Positions 35,946-44,923 of a DNA stretch of 64,000 bases are shown here, piece by piece; position 1 is the stretch's first letter; each line of letters opens with the position of its first letter. The notes under the pieces were generated by a model. It was given only the letters and a program-made list of their open reading frames with translations. It did no database searches and was not told the origin of the DNA. Source of the DNA: CAYUNE01 sp964446115 (GTDB lineage: Bacteria > Desulfobacterota > Desulfobulbia > Desulfobulbales > Desulfobulbaceae); assembly GCA_964446115.1 (NCBI GenBank), contig CAYUNE010000018.1, positions 1 through 64,000 on the forward strand, in the 5' to 3' direction. The position numbers and the translations under genes are program-made.

Positions 35946-36959
35946 ATGAAAAAAAAAGGCAAACATCTTATCAGACATTTACTTAATTCGTGCAATCTTT
36001 ATCGGTTGTTCAACTACTTTACACGAAATAATGTGGTCATATTCATGTTGCATCGAATCCAAGATCCGTCAATAGGATACATTCGTCCGCATCTTACTGC
36101 AGATCGCCTTGACCGCTGTCTGGAATATCTCGTAAAATATAAATATCATGTCCTTTCTTTCTATGAACTGATCAATGCAGCTATTAAAAAGAAAAAACTT
36201 TACAAAACAGTCTGCTTTACAGTTGATGACGGGTATATTGACTTCAAAAATATCGCATATCCTCTGTTCAAAAAACACAATTTCCCCGCCACTGTTTTTA
36301 TTACAACAGACTTTGTAGAAGGAAAACTCATGCTATGGCGGGACCAAATAGAATTTATATTAGAACAGACCACCAAACCGTCTCTTGTACTAGACTGTGA
36401 AAATAATCATTTCTCTTTTCCTTTGCATAATAAAGAGGAAAGAAAAAGGGCTGCTTTGATATTGATAGGTTATTTCAAATCATTGCCATTTGATCAGGTT
36501 AATTCCTCTATTATGAGATTATCCCGAATACTTGATGTCGATCTTCCTAATACCCCTCCACTTCAATACTCGGCATTAAGCTGGGAAGATATTCGAGAAA
36601 TGGAAAAAGATAAAATTGACTTCCAGCCTCATACTGTCACTCATCCGATATTATCAAAAATCAAATATTCCGAGCAGGCATGGCAGATCAAAAAGAGCAA
36701 AGAGGCCATTCTCGACAATATCAGGTCTAAACCTGTAATTTACTGCTACCCCAACGGTATGACCGGTGATTTTACCGAGGAGACTATCTCCCTCCTGAAG
36801 AAGGAGGGATTCCTGGCCTCCTGTGTGGCGGAGTTGGGATTTTTCAATCCTGAACTATCTGATTTTTTCCGTATTCCGCGCATCCCATTCCCTCGAAATT
36901 ACATTGACTTTGTCTATCACGTCTCAGGCTGTAAAATCCTACAACTAGCCATAACATAA
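35946..36959 (+). CDS. Polysaccharide deacetylase (NodB family)
   Basis: A 337-residue carbohydrate esterase family 4 type protein. Visible motifs are CFTVDDGYIDF (catalytic and metal-binding Asp pair), FPATVFITTDFV, the HTVTHPILSK motif with both metal-binding histidines, and YCYPNGM. It removes N-acetyl groups from a glycan or a lipid-linked sugar. No signal peptide is seen, so it may act on cytoplasmic intermediates. It is the last plus-strand gene before the inverted flippase gene. Confidence 0.88.
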   Translation: MKKKGKHLIRHLLNSCNLYRLFNYFTRNNVVIFMLHRIQDPSIGYIRPHLTADRLDRCLEYLVKYKYHVLSFYELINAAIKKKKLYKTVCFTVDDGYIDFKNIAYPLFKKHNFPATVFITTDFVEGKLMLWRDQIEFILEQTTKPSLVLDCENNHFSFPLHNKEERKRAALILIGYFKSLPFDQVNSSIMRLSRILDVDLPNTPPLQYSALSWEDIREMEKDKIDFQPHTVTHPILSKIKYSEQAWQIKKSKEAILDNIRSKPVIYCYPNGMTGDFTEETISLLKKEGFLASCVAELGFFNPELSDFFRIPRIPFPRNYIDFVYHVSGCKILQLAIT

Positions 36960-37014
36960 GCATAACATTATCAGCTTGCCGGTTGTAATTTCTCCCCTGA
37001 CTGGAACGGGGACT

Positions 37015-38280
37015 TTATCTGTTACGGCTTATCAGAAAAGCATTGGAGATAAAAAATATATTCAATATTACACCGGCAAGAGAAAACAGGCCTATTGTGA
37101 CAAAGGGATTTTTGAAAAAATAATAACCGATAATGATCGCACTGAGACGCAACACTATTGTGACAATATTGAACCAGAAGAGGAAACCAAGTTTTTGTTT
37201 TACCAGATATATCTGATTAACAGGGGGATTCAGAAACATTGTGAACAACCATGGAGATAACAGCTGGGCATACACACCCGCATCACTCCATTGCGCACCA
37301 AATATCACTACGAAGATCTGTTTGCCGTAGAGGGTCAACAGTACGAACGGAACAATACCGATCGCCGACAGAGCAAGAATAGTCCGCTTCAGATTGTTGA
37401 AGTGATTTCCCTGGACATGCTCGGTCTCTGCCGACTTTTGCAAAAAAATCTTTTTCAATGAATCACCGATAAGATAGATCGGCTGCCTGAGGACCTTGTT
37501 GGCAAGTCCGTAAAATCCGACAACCTCCGGCGAAAAATATGCTGCAAAGAGAATCACGGGAAGGCTTTGGGAAAGGCTATTGATAAGTAGTGTTGGTAGC
37601 TGATACAGGGGGAATTTGATGTACTCAACAGCAACATCGCGCATTTTGGCTATGGACAAAAAGGGGAAAAGACCATCATTCCACAAAGATCTCCCCATCC
37701 AAAACAGCAGAACCACAGCGATGAACGGACCGGCAACATTACCGATATTCAACCATAATGCATCGGCTTCGACAAAAAGAGCCGGGATTATCTTTGTCAG
37801 GGCAGTCGTCAGGGCAATGGCAATGGTTGATATGGAAATCAACCTGAAATGTTTATACCTGGTATGGAACGATATAAAGCTTTCATTGCATCCCACAAAA
37901 AAAATACCCACCGGAACAAACCAGAGAAAAACGTCGATGTTTTCCATGCCGGATTTACTGGCGATCACATCACTGAATATCATTGTGAACAACGCCACAC
38001 ACAATGAGGCAACCAATGCGCTAGTGATGGAAATCAGAAAGAGATTTTTTCCTTTTTCATCACTTGCCGGCAAAATGACAGCTTCATGATACCCCAAATT
38101 GGCGCCCACGGAAAACAGTCCGGTCAACGACCAGATAAAAGTCATAATCCCAAAATCCGCCGGTCCGTAGAGACGGGTGACAATGGGAGCCGCAAGAAAG
38201 GCAATAGCCTGGGCGGACGCATTGCCGGCCATCATGGTTGCCACATTTTTTACAAATGTACTGCGGAGAGAAAATTTCAT
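37015..38280 (-). CDS. Wzx-like polysaccharide flippase
   Basis: A 421-residue protein with about twelve membrane helices and the N-terminal pattern ASAQAIAFLAAPIVTRLYGP followed by FGIMTFIWSLTGLFS, characteristic of the polysaccharide transport branch of the MOP/MATE exporter superfamily. It should flip undecaprenyl-linked repeat units to the periplasm. It lies on the opposite strand to all neighbours within the locus, converging with the deacetylase gene and diverging from the next glycosyltransferase. It therefore has its own promoter, probably in the 200 bases after 38280. Confidence 0.9.
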   Translation of the reverse strand: MKFSLRSTFVKNVATMMAGNASAQAIAFLAAPIVTRLYGPADFGIMTFIWSLTGLFSVGANLGYHEAVILPASDEKGKNLFLISITSALVASLCVALFTMIFSDVIASKSGMENIDVFLWFVPVGIFFVGCNESFISFHTRYKHFRLISISTIAIALTTALTKIIPALFVEADALWLNIGNVAGPFIAVVLLFWMGRSLWNDGLFPFLSIAKMRDVAVEYIKFPLYQLPTLLINSLSQSLPVILFAAYFSPEVVGFYGLANKVLRQPIYLIGDSLKKIFLQKSAETEHVQGNHFNNLKRTILALSAIGIVPFVLLTLYGKQIFVVIFGAQWSDAGVYAQLLSPWLFTMFLNPPVNQIYLVKQKLGFLFWFNIVTIVLRLSAIIIGYYFFKNPFVTIGLFSLAGVILNIFFISNAFLISRNR

Positions 38281-38498
38281 ATGGATTATTTCGTTTTTTT
38301 TCCTGTTATATCAAGAAACTGATAGAAAGACCAACCGATGACGGATCTTGAAAATCGATGGATATATCGACCAAAAGAATCATATCCGCACCAGAATTCG
38401 CCCCAGGCAAAAGGTTACGCCTTGATAATGGGAGAGGAAGTGCCGATAACAAAGGGAAAGCGGGAGAGTAGCCGAGATTGGAGAATATACGGGGTTGT

Positions 38499-39665
38499 AT
38501 GTCGGCACCCATAAACCACCGTCTGATAAATGAATTGAAATCTATGAAAATAGGTTGTTCTGTAAGCGGTAAAATTATTATAACCGTACCGCATTTACAA
38601 AATCAAGGCGGGGTGACGAGTTACTACAATGCCGTCCTGCCGCACATGAGAACCGAATCCCTTCTGCCCTTTGAAATTGGCAATACTAGCGGAAAAGGTT
38701 CTTTCCTGCATCCTGTTTTCGACCAGCTGCGCTTCAACAGGCAGATCAGAAAAGTTCGCCCTGCTCTTATCCACGTCAATCCGTCGCTCAACCTCAAAAG
38801 TTTTCTGCGGGATGGTCTTTTTACCTGGCAGGCAAAAAAAGCGGGCATACCCGTGGTTGTTTTTTTCCGTGGCTGGTGCAAAAATTTTGAAAAACTCACC
38901 GAAAAAAGGTTGCGATTTTTTTTTAAAAAAACCTTTGGCCGGGCAGACGCATTCATCGTTCTCGGCTCTGAGTTCAACGATATATTAAGGAAATGGGGGG
39001 TCACGGCGCCGATTTATCTGAGGACAACAGCAGTTGATGATAACCTATTGCGCACCTTCTCTTTACAAAAAAAAATCACCCGGATCCGTAAGGCAGAGAC
39101 AATCAAAATCCTTTTCCTTGCACGGCTTGAACGGGCCAAAGGGGTTTTCGAGACTGTTGATGCGGTAAATAGTCTCAGGCGCCGGGGGTTGCGCCTGTCC
39201 CTGACCATAGCCGGAGACGGCCCTGTCAGAAACGAACTCGAAAACTATTGCGGGAAACTCTTTCCACCTGAAAATAGTATCCGCTTTCTCGGTTTTGTCC
39301 GAGATGCCAGGAAAGCGGCGGCCTTTTCCGAACACCACGTCTACTGCCTTCCCTCCTACAGTGAAGGCTTACCCAATTCGGTTCTGGAGGCTATGGCCTT
39401 TGCTATGCCGATCGTGACCTGTCCGGTGGGAGGCCTGGCCGACCTTTTTGAGGAAAACAAGATGGGCTTTCTCTGTCGCCCGAAATCCGCAGACGATGTA
39501 GCCGGCGCTCTGGAAAAGGTGTGTACCGACAGACAGGCCATGATCGCCATGGCTCAATTTAATCATCATTATGCAAAAAATCACTTTATGGCCTCTCAGG
39601 TGGCCCAACAACTAAAAGATATTTATCAAAAATTTATCTTACCGGTGGCAAAAGACGTGGCCTGA
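38499..39665 (+). CDS. Glycosyltransferase family 4 protein
   Basis: A 388-residue GT-B enzyme. The N-terminal half has HLQNQGGVTSYYNAVLPHM and ALIHVNPSLN; the C-terminal half has ILFLARLERAKGVFETVDA, TIAGDGPVRNEL and the donor-site motif SEGLPNSVLEAMAFAMPIV followed by CPVGGLADL. These are typical retaining GT4 features. The start is uncertain: 38478 (TTG), 38499 (ATG) and 38544 (ATG) are all in frame, and homology-like sequence begins only after 38560. It opens the plus-strand run that ends with the O-acetylation genes. Confidence 0.88.
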   Translation: MSAPINHRLINELKSMKIGCSVSGKIIITVPHLQNQGGVTSYYNAVLPHMRTESLLPFEIGNTSGKGSFLHPVFDQLRFNRQIRKVRPALIHVNPSLNLKSFLRDGLFTWQAKKAGIPVVVFFRGWCKNFEKLTEKRLRFFFKKTFGRADAFIVLGSEFNDILRKWGVTAPIYLRTTAVDDNLLRTFSLQKKITRIRKAETIKILFLARLERAKGVFETVDAVNSLRRRGLRLSLTIAGDGPVRNELENYCGKLFPPENSIRFLGFVRDARKAAAFSEHHVYCLPSYSEGLPNSVLEAMAFAMPIVTCPVGGLADLFEENKMGFLCRPKSADDVAGALEKVCTDRQAMIAMAQFNHHYAKNHFMASQVAQQLKDIYQKFILPVAKDVA

Positions 39666-39687
39666 CCCCTTATCCCGCCTTCCAACG

Positions 39688-40884
39688 GTGAACAGGTACA
39701 AATCTTTTTCAATCATGATGGACAATTTCGACAACGACTACTTTCCCGCATCACCGGATCCGTATGATTTTTGGGCGACTAAATTGGGGATCGAAATACG
39801 CAGAAAGTATTATCAGGGTAATGTTCTGGGAAAAACCGGTGCTGTTCTCATCGGGGTTATGGATTGGTTGTTACCTGAAACGAGCCGGCGGCTTTTCAAT
39901 GTGGGCTCATTGAAGTATCCTATAGTTATAGGACAGATTATTTTACAGCTTGATCTTGAAAACAGGCTAAGCGAAACAACAGCCGAAGAGGCCCTGCAGC
40001 AAATCTCGTCGATTTCAACATATGACGCCGGAATAAACGGCAAGGCATGGGGTCTCGGTTTTGCCTGGATGTCTAAAAACGGGCTTTACCCCTCCACTCT
40101 GCCTTTTATTACCCACACTCCATATATAATGGAGGCTCTGATCGTTCTGAGCAAAAAATCAGCCATTCAGCAGCAGGCATTGAAGATATTTGAACAGACA
40201 TGGCCGTTTCTGGAAGGACTCAAGGTAATGTTTCGTCAAAATGACACCCTGGCCCTCTCATATGCCCCGGTTGAAGAGCCGAGGATCGTCATCAACGCCA
40301 ATGCTTACGCCGCCTATTCTTATGCCCTGCACGCCGTTTACGGCAGAAAGGAAATCAGAAAGAAGGCTATTCGGAAGGCTGAACATATTATCCGCTTTAT
40401 CTCCCGGCACCTCAGAGATGACGGCTCTTGGTACTATTATGCAGATAATGATGGCGGCAACTTCATCGACTGTTTCCATTCTTGTTTTGTTATTAAGAAC
40501 CTGTTGAAAACACAAAAACTCCTGCCGGAGCTGGAAGATGTCGTTGTTCCGCTTACCGAAAAAGGTTGGCGCTTCATTCGCCGCAGCTTTTACGACCAAT
40601 CCGCCGGATTGTGCCGCCGCTTTATTGAGCGCGACATCAAAGATCCCTTTAAGTGGGACCTATATGATCAGGCGGAATACCTGGGGCTGCTGATCGACTT
40701 CAACCTCCGTTCCGAAGCGAAAAAATTCGCCGAAAGAACGGAAGAGAGGTTTAAGAAGGGCAACAGCTGGTACTGCCGCATCGACATCATGGGACGCAGA
40801 TGGGGCAGAAACTTTCTGCGCTGGGGTATTGTTCCGTTTCAATATCAAAAATGCCGGCTGATCAGCAAAACCGGATCCGGGTAA
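39688..40884 (+). CDS. Polysaccharide-locus protein with six-hairpin (alpha/alpha) barrel-like fold
   Basis: A 398-residue soluble protein made mostly of paired helices, with recurring aromatic and Gly-rich turns such as GKAWGLGFAW, NANAYAAYSYALHAVYG, DDGSWYYYADNDGGNFIDCFHSCF and KWDLYDQAEYLGLL. This is the look of six-hairpin glycosidase or uronyl-lyase-like barrels, and related proteins are common in capsule loci. No signal peptide is seen. Activity cannot be told. The start is either the GTG at 39688 or the ATG at 39715, and no clear ribosome site favours one. Confidence 0.6.
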   Translation: MNRYKSFSIMMDNFDNDYFPASPDPYDFWATKLGIEIRRKYYQGNVLGKTGAVLIGVMDWLLPETSRRLFNVGSLKYPIVIGQIILQLDLENRLSETTAEEALQQISSISTYDAGINGKAWGLGFAWMSKNGLYPSTLPFITHTPYIMEALIVLSKKSAIQQQALKIFEQTWPFLEGLKVMFRQNDTLALSYAPVEEPRIVINANAYAAYSYALHAVYGRKEIRKKAIRKAEHIIRFISRHLRDDGSWYYYADNDGGNFIDCFHSCFVIKNLLKTQKLLPELEDVVVPLTEKGWRFIRRSFYDQSAGLCRRFIERDIKDPFKWDLYDQAEYLGLLIDFNLRSEAKKFAERTEERFKKGNSWYCRIDIMGRRWGRNFLRWGIVPFQYQKCRLISKTGSG

Positions 40885-40964
40885 CAGCTCATCACTCCTG
40901 TGACCGCTCTCAACCTCCGGCCCTGCCGGATGGCAACCAACTTCATACTGCTTCATAACTGTCT

Positions 40965-42809
40965 ATGTGTGGAATATTAGGTAGCATAAATTGCCGCCAC
41001 CGTTTTGATAAGGCTCTGGCACAGCTGAATCACCGGGGACCGGATGCCCGGGGTGTCCAAGAACTATCCTGCTGTGGCCAGGATATAAGCCTCGGGCATG
41101 CCCGTCTCTCCATCCTCGATCTCTCCGAGGCTGGAGCCCAGCCAATGAAGAGTGCCGACGGTTCCTGGTGGATCAGCTATAACGGAGAAATATATAACCA
41201 TCTGGAACTACGGCATCAGATAGATACAACTTTCAGGGGACACTCTGATACCGAAACTCTGGTTGAGCTGCTGGCATCCAAGGGCATTGACAATATTCTG
41301 ACAAGTCTAAACGGCATGTTCGCCTTTGCCGCCCTGGAGGTTCAGGCCGGCAAGCTCTACCTGGTACGTGATCCCTTTGGTATCAAGCCCCTGTACTACA
41401 GCCGGTCCGGCATGTCCTTTGCCTTTGCCTCCGAAGTCCGCGCCCTCAACGAGCTCGGCATTGACAGCGGCGGTATTGATCGGCAGCATTTGGAGCTGTT
41501 TCTTACCCTGCGCTATGTTCCTTCTCCCGGAACCCTGTGGAAAAAGATCCACCGGCTTCCACCCGGCCATATCCTCAGCCTGGATCTCAAGAACGGTCAA
41601 TCGAAAATCCGGCGATATATCTCACCAATCAAGGATCGCTTCCAGGGCTCCCTGGACGATGCCGTCTCAGCTTACCAGGTACAGCTGCACAAGGCGGTCA
41701 ATCGCCAACTGCTCTCGGATGTGCCGGTTGGCCTGCTGCTGTCGGGGGGAATCGATTCGGCCCTGGTCGGAGCCATGGCGCAGGACGGGGGGCGAGAACT
41801 GCCATGCTTTACCGTGGGATTCGGCAACAACCACGACGAATGCGAAATCGAAAATGCCCGGGAGACCGCCCAAACTCTCGGTCTGCCGTTCTCTCCATGT
41901 GAAGTTACTCCAGATCTCCTGCGCGATGCCTTGCCCGGCATTGTCCGCTCCGTGGAAGAACCCCTGGGCACCACCTCCATCATGCCCATGCACTACCTGG
42001 TGCAACATGCCCGTCAACATGTCACTGTGGTCCTCACCGGACAGGGGTCGGATGAACCGTGGGGAGGATATCGTCGTTATCAACTGGAGATGGTGCGCCG
42101 GGCAATTCCATCCAACATCCTCCGCCGCCTTGCCTCAGGCGTTGCCGGTTGGTTTCCGGCTCATCTCCCGGAGGTACTTGAAAGAGGCCTGCGCGCTCTG
42201 CCTGTCAATGATTTGGCCGCAAGAGCTGTGGAGGCATGCGCCCTGTTCTCCGCAAAAGAACGACTTTTGCTCACCGGCTCAACCGGAGACGGAAACGCCG
42301 TTGCCGCCATGGGAAACTGGCTGGAATGGTTGATTGAAACAGCTTGCGAACCGGCCGAATGTATGATGCGGGTTGATACCCGGATGAATCTTGCCGATGA
42401 CCTGCTGCTGTATGGGGACAAAATTTCAATGGCCGTAGCCCTGGAGGCAAGGGTGCCCATGCTCGATATTGAACTGGTCCGTTTTGTCGAATCACTGCCC
42501 CTTGAGTATCGACTGGCATTTCGTCAAACCAAGATCGTTCACAAAAAAATGGCCGAACAATATCTTCCCCCATCGATAGTTCACAGGGAAAAAAAGGGAT
42601 TCCAGGTTCCCTTCGGCAGCTGGTCAAGGGGTCCGTGGAAAACATTTGTCGAGGATATCTTACTGTCACCCCAGGCGTCCCACTGGAAAATGCTTAATCG
42701 TAAGGGAGTTGAGCGGCTCTGGGCCCAGCATCTCGACACCAGACCGGATCGCAGCCGGCAGATCTTCGCCCTGCTTATGCTGGCTATATGGTGGAGGGAA
42801 TTCGGCTAA
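40965..42809 (+). CDS. asnB: Asparagine synthase-like glutamine amidotransferase
   Basis: A 614-residue two-domain enzyme. The N-terminal Ntn-hydrolase domain starts MCGILGS, exposing the catalytic Cys2, followed by LNHRGPDARG and ISYNGEIYNHLELR. The synthetase domain has the ATP pyrophosphatase loop LLSGGIDSALVGAMA and VLTGQGSDEPWGGYRRY. It transfers glutamine nitrogen to a carboxylate through an adenylate. In housekeeping roles the product is asparagine; inside a polysaccharide locus such enzymes are often thought to amidate uronic acids. Which applies here is not decidable from sequence. Confidence 0.9.
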   Translation: MCGILGSINCRHRFDKALAQLNHRGPDARGVQELSCCGQDISLGHARLSILDLSEAGAQPMKSADGSWWISYNGEIYNHLELRHQIDTTFRGHSDTETLVELLASKGIDNILTSLNGMFAFAALEVQAGKLYLVRDPFGIKPLYYSRSGMSFAFASEVRALNELGIDSGGIDRQHLELFLTLRYVPSPGTLWKKIHRLPPGHILSLDLKNGQSKIRRYISPIKDRFQGSLDDAVSAYQVQLHKAVNRQLLSDVPVGLLLSGGIDSALVGAMAQDGGRELPCFTVGFGNNHDECEIENARETAQTLGLPFSPCEVTPDLLRDALPGIVRSVEEPLGTTSIMPMHYLVQHARQHVTVVLTGQGSDEPWGGYRRYQLEMVRRAIPSNILRRLASGVAGWFPAHLPEVLERGLRALPVNDLAARAVEACALFSAKERLLLTGSTGDGNAVAAMGNWLEWLIETACEPAECMMRVDTRMNLADDLLLYGDKISMAVALEARVPMLDIELVRFVESLPLEYRLAFRQTKIVHKKMAEQYLPPSIVHREKKGFQVPFGSWSRGPWKTFVEDILLSPQASHWKMLNRKGVERLWAQHLDTRPDRSRQIFALLMLAIWWREFG

Positions 42810-42953
42810 AGCATCGTTTGTCTAATCTGTTTTCAATCACGGTAACTCGTCACAGGATCATCACCCGGAGATCTTACCGAGATTTTAACCTGTAGCAGCA
42901 GTAGTGCCGCCCATCCAGCACCAGTGATCAACTATCATTCAAGGGGAAAATCC

Positions 42954-44093
42954 ATGCTCAAGGTAATCAACGTCGTTGGCGCCAGGCCGAATTTTATGAA
43001 AATCGCTCCCCTCATCCGGGCAATGGATGAACATGCGGAGGAGATTGACCATCTGCTGGTTCATACCGGACAGCATTATGATGACAAAATGAGCAAATTT
43101 TTTTTCGATGACCTGGGACTGCCGAAACCGGACATCGACCTGGAGGTAGGATCGGGAAGCCATGCCCGGCAGACCGCCGGCGTGATGGTCGCCTTCGAAA
43201 AGGTGCTTCTGCGGGAACGGCCGCACCTTGTCGTGGTTGTCGGTGATGTCAACTCCACCATGGCCTGTACAATCACAGCGAAAAAACTGGGAATCAAGGT
43301 TGCCCACGTGGAAGCCGGTCTACGCAGCCGGGACATCACCATGCCGGAAGAAATCAATCGCCTCTGTACCGATGTTCTGGCAGATTACCTGTTTACCACG
43401 GATTACATCGCCGACCGGAACCTGCACAGGGAAGGGGTTCCCAACGACAAAATTTTCTTTGTCGGCAATGTGATGATAGACACCCTGCTTGCCCATAAAA
43501 AAAGGGCCTCGCAGCTTGATACCTACAGGAGATTCGGTCTCGGCAAGCATGGATATATCGTCATGACCATGCATCGCCCGGCAAATGTGGACAACAGAGA
43601 CATTTTGAGCGGAATTCTGAAAAGCCTCAAAAAAATTTCCGCGGATATTCCAATCCTTTTCCCCTGCCATCCCCGGACCCTGAAAATGATCAGGACCTTT
43701 GGCCTGGAAAAACTCCTGCAGCCTGCAACCGAGAAGGGCGAAAAACTGTTAAGCGGCTTTTTTGTCACCGAGCCCCTGGGATATCTTGATTTTCTCAATC
43801 TGAATATGAACTCCCGGCTCGTTTTGACCGACAGCGGAGGACTTCAGGAAGAAACCACGGTGCTCGGTGTCCCCTGTATTACCATGCGGCCCAATACCGA
43901 GCGACCGATCACCGAGGAACTCGGTACCAATCATGTTGTAGGCAATGACCCCTTGGCAGTGGAAAAGAAGATCCATGCCATTCTCACCAACAGAAACGAA
44001 CAGGGGAAAATCCCTCCCAGATGGGATGGTAAGGCAGGCCAACGAATCGTACAGGTTCTTCTCAATCAAAAACAGGCATTGGGCAAGAGGTGA
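42954..44093 (+). CDS. wecB: UDP-N-acetylglucosamine 2-epimerase (non-hydrolysing)
   Basis: A 379-residue GT-B fold enzyme that interconverts UDP-GlcNAc and UDP-ManNAc. Motifs: NVVGARPNFMKIAPLIRA at the N-terminus, HTGQHYDDKMS, KVAHVEAGLRS with PEEINR, TMHRPANVDN, and the UDP-binding DSGGLQEE. The ATG at 42954 follows an AAGGGG ribosome site; an earlier in-frame start adds ten unconserved residues. The next gene is a WecG/TagA-type ManNAc-family transferase, so UDP-ManNAc (or its oxidised form) is a likely sugar donor in this polysaccharide. No UDP-ManNAc dehydrogenase (wecC) is next to it. Confidence 0.95.
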   Translation: MLKVINVVGARPNFMKIAPLIRAMDEHAEEIDHLLVHTGQHYDDKMSKFFFDDLGLPKPDIDLEVGSGSHARQTAGVMVAFEKVLLRERPHLVVVVGDVNSTMACTITAKKLGIKVAHVEAGLRSRDITMPEEINRLCTDVLADYLFTTDYIADRNLHREGVPNDKIFFVGNVMIDTLLAHKKRASQLDTYRRFGLGKHGYIVMTMHRPANVDNRDILSGILKSLKKISADIPILFPCHPRTLKMIRTFGLEKLLQPATEKGEKLLSGFFVTEPLGYLDFLNLNMNSRLVLTDSGGLQEETTVLGVPCITMRPNTERPITEELGTNHVVGNDPLAVEKKIHAILTNRNEQGKIPPRWDGKAGQRIVQVLLNQKQALGKR

Positions 44094-44134
44094 GGCCATC
44101 ACCTCCACCATTTGTTCTTGCACCCCTCATCACT

Positions 44135-44875
44135 ATGGAAACAATCGAACTGTTCGGAACACGCATGGAATCCGCAACAATGGCGGAAACCGTTGACTGG
44201 ATCAGCAGACGTATTGCCGCGCATACATTCACCCAGCATGCTGTCGTCAATGTGGCCAAACTGGTGAACATGAAGCATGACCGGAAACTCCGCGCCTCGG
44301 TAGAGGCCTGCGATATCGTCAACATTGATGGGATGGGCGTGGTCTGGGGCGCCAGGATGCTCGGTCATGTGATCCCGGAACGTGTTTCCGGAGTCGATCT
44401 TTTCCATCATCTTCTTGAGATGGCTGCGCACCGGGGTTATCCGGTCTTTCTGTTGGGGGCAACTGATGAGGTGGTCACCAAGGTGGTGCAGAGGGTTTCG
44501 CGACAATACCCGGAGATCAAAATCGCCGGATATCATCACGGATTTTTCTGGGATAACGAAGAAGCGGTGGTCGGAAAAATCAAAAACTCGGGGGCACGAT
44601 TGCTTTTTGTCGCCATCAGCTCCCCAAAAAAGGAAAACTTTATCAACCGTTGGCGGCAACAGCTGGGCGTCGATTTTGTTATGGGTGTCGGCGGTACTTT
44701 CGATGTTGTGGCGGGCAAGGTGAAAAGGGCGCCCCGCTGGATGCAGAAAACCGGCCTGGAGTGGTTCTACCGGGTGATTCAGGAACCCCGGAGAATGTGG
44801 AAAAGATATCTGTACACAAACTCAAAATTCGCCTTGATGCTCTTTACAGAACGTTTTCTCAGAAGGTCATCCTGA
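44135..44875 (+). CDS. WecG/TagA/CpsF family glycosyltransferase
   Basis: A 246-residue enzyme of the GT26 family, which transfers ManNAc or ManNAcA to a polyprenyl-linked acceptor. Conserved blocks are VNIDGMGVVWGARMLG, FLLGATDEVVTKVVQ, LLFVAISSPKKENFI, MGVGGTFDVVAGKVKRAPRW and GLEWFYRVIQEPRRMWKRY. The start at 44135 (METIELFG) matches the family's usual N-terminus, but no ribosome site is visible. A GTG at 44090 overlapping the wecB stop would add 15 residues and may be used for coupled translation. Together with wecB it suggests a ManNAc-type sugar early in the repeat unit. Confidence 0.92.
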   Translation: METIELFGTRMESATMAETVDWISRRIAAHTFTQHAVVNVAKLVNMKHDRKLRASVEACDIVNIDGMGVVWGARMLGHVIPERVSGVDLFHHLLEMAAHRGYPVFLLGATDEVVTKVVQRVSRQYPEIKIAGYHHGFFWDNEEAVVGKIKNSGARLLFVAISSPKKENFINRWRQQLGVDFVMGVGGTFDVVAGKVKRAPRWMQKTGLEWFYRVIQEPRRMWKRYLYTNSKFALMLFTERFLRRSS

Positions 44876-44923
44876 TAATAAATTCTAGCATGGGATAATA
44901 TTCTCGGCCTGCAAGGCATTTCC

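Noticed and set aside
36976..37260. 94-codon plus-strand frame over the end of the flippase gene
   Set aside because: It lies almost wholly inside the minus-strand Wzx gene, has no ribosome site and no domain-like sequence.
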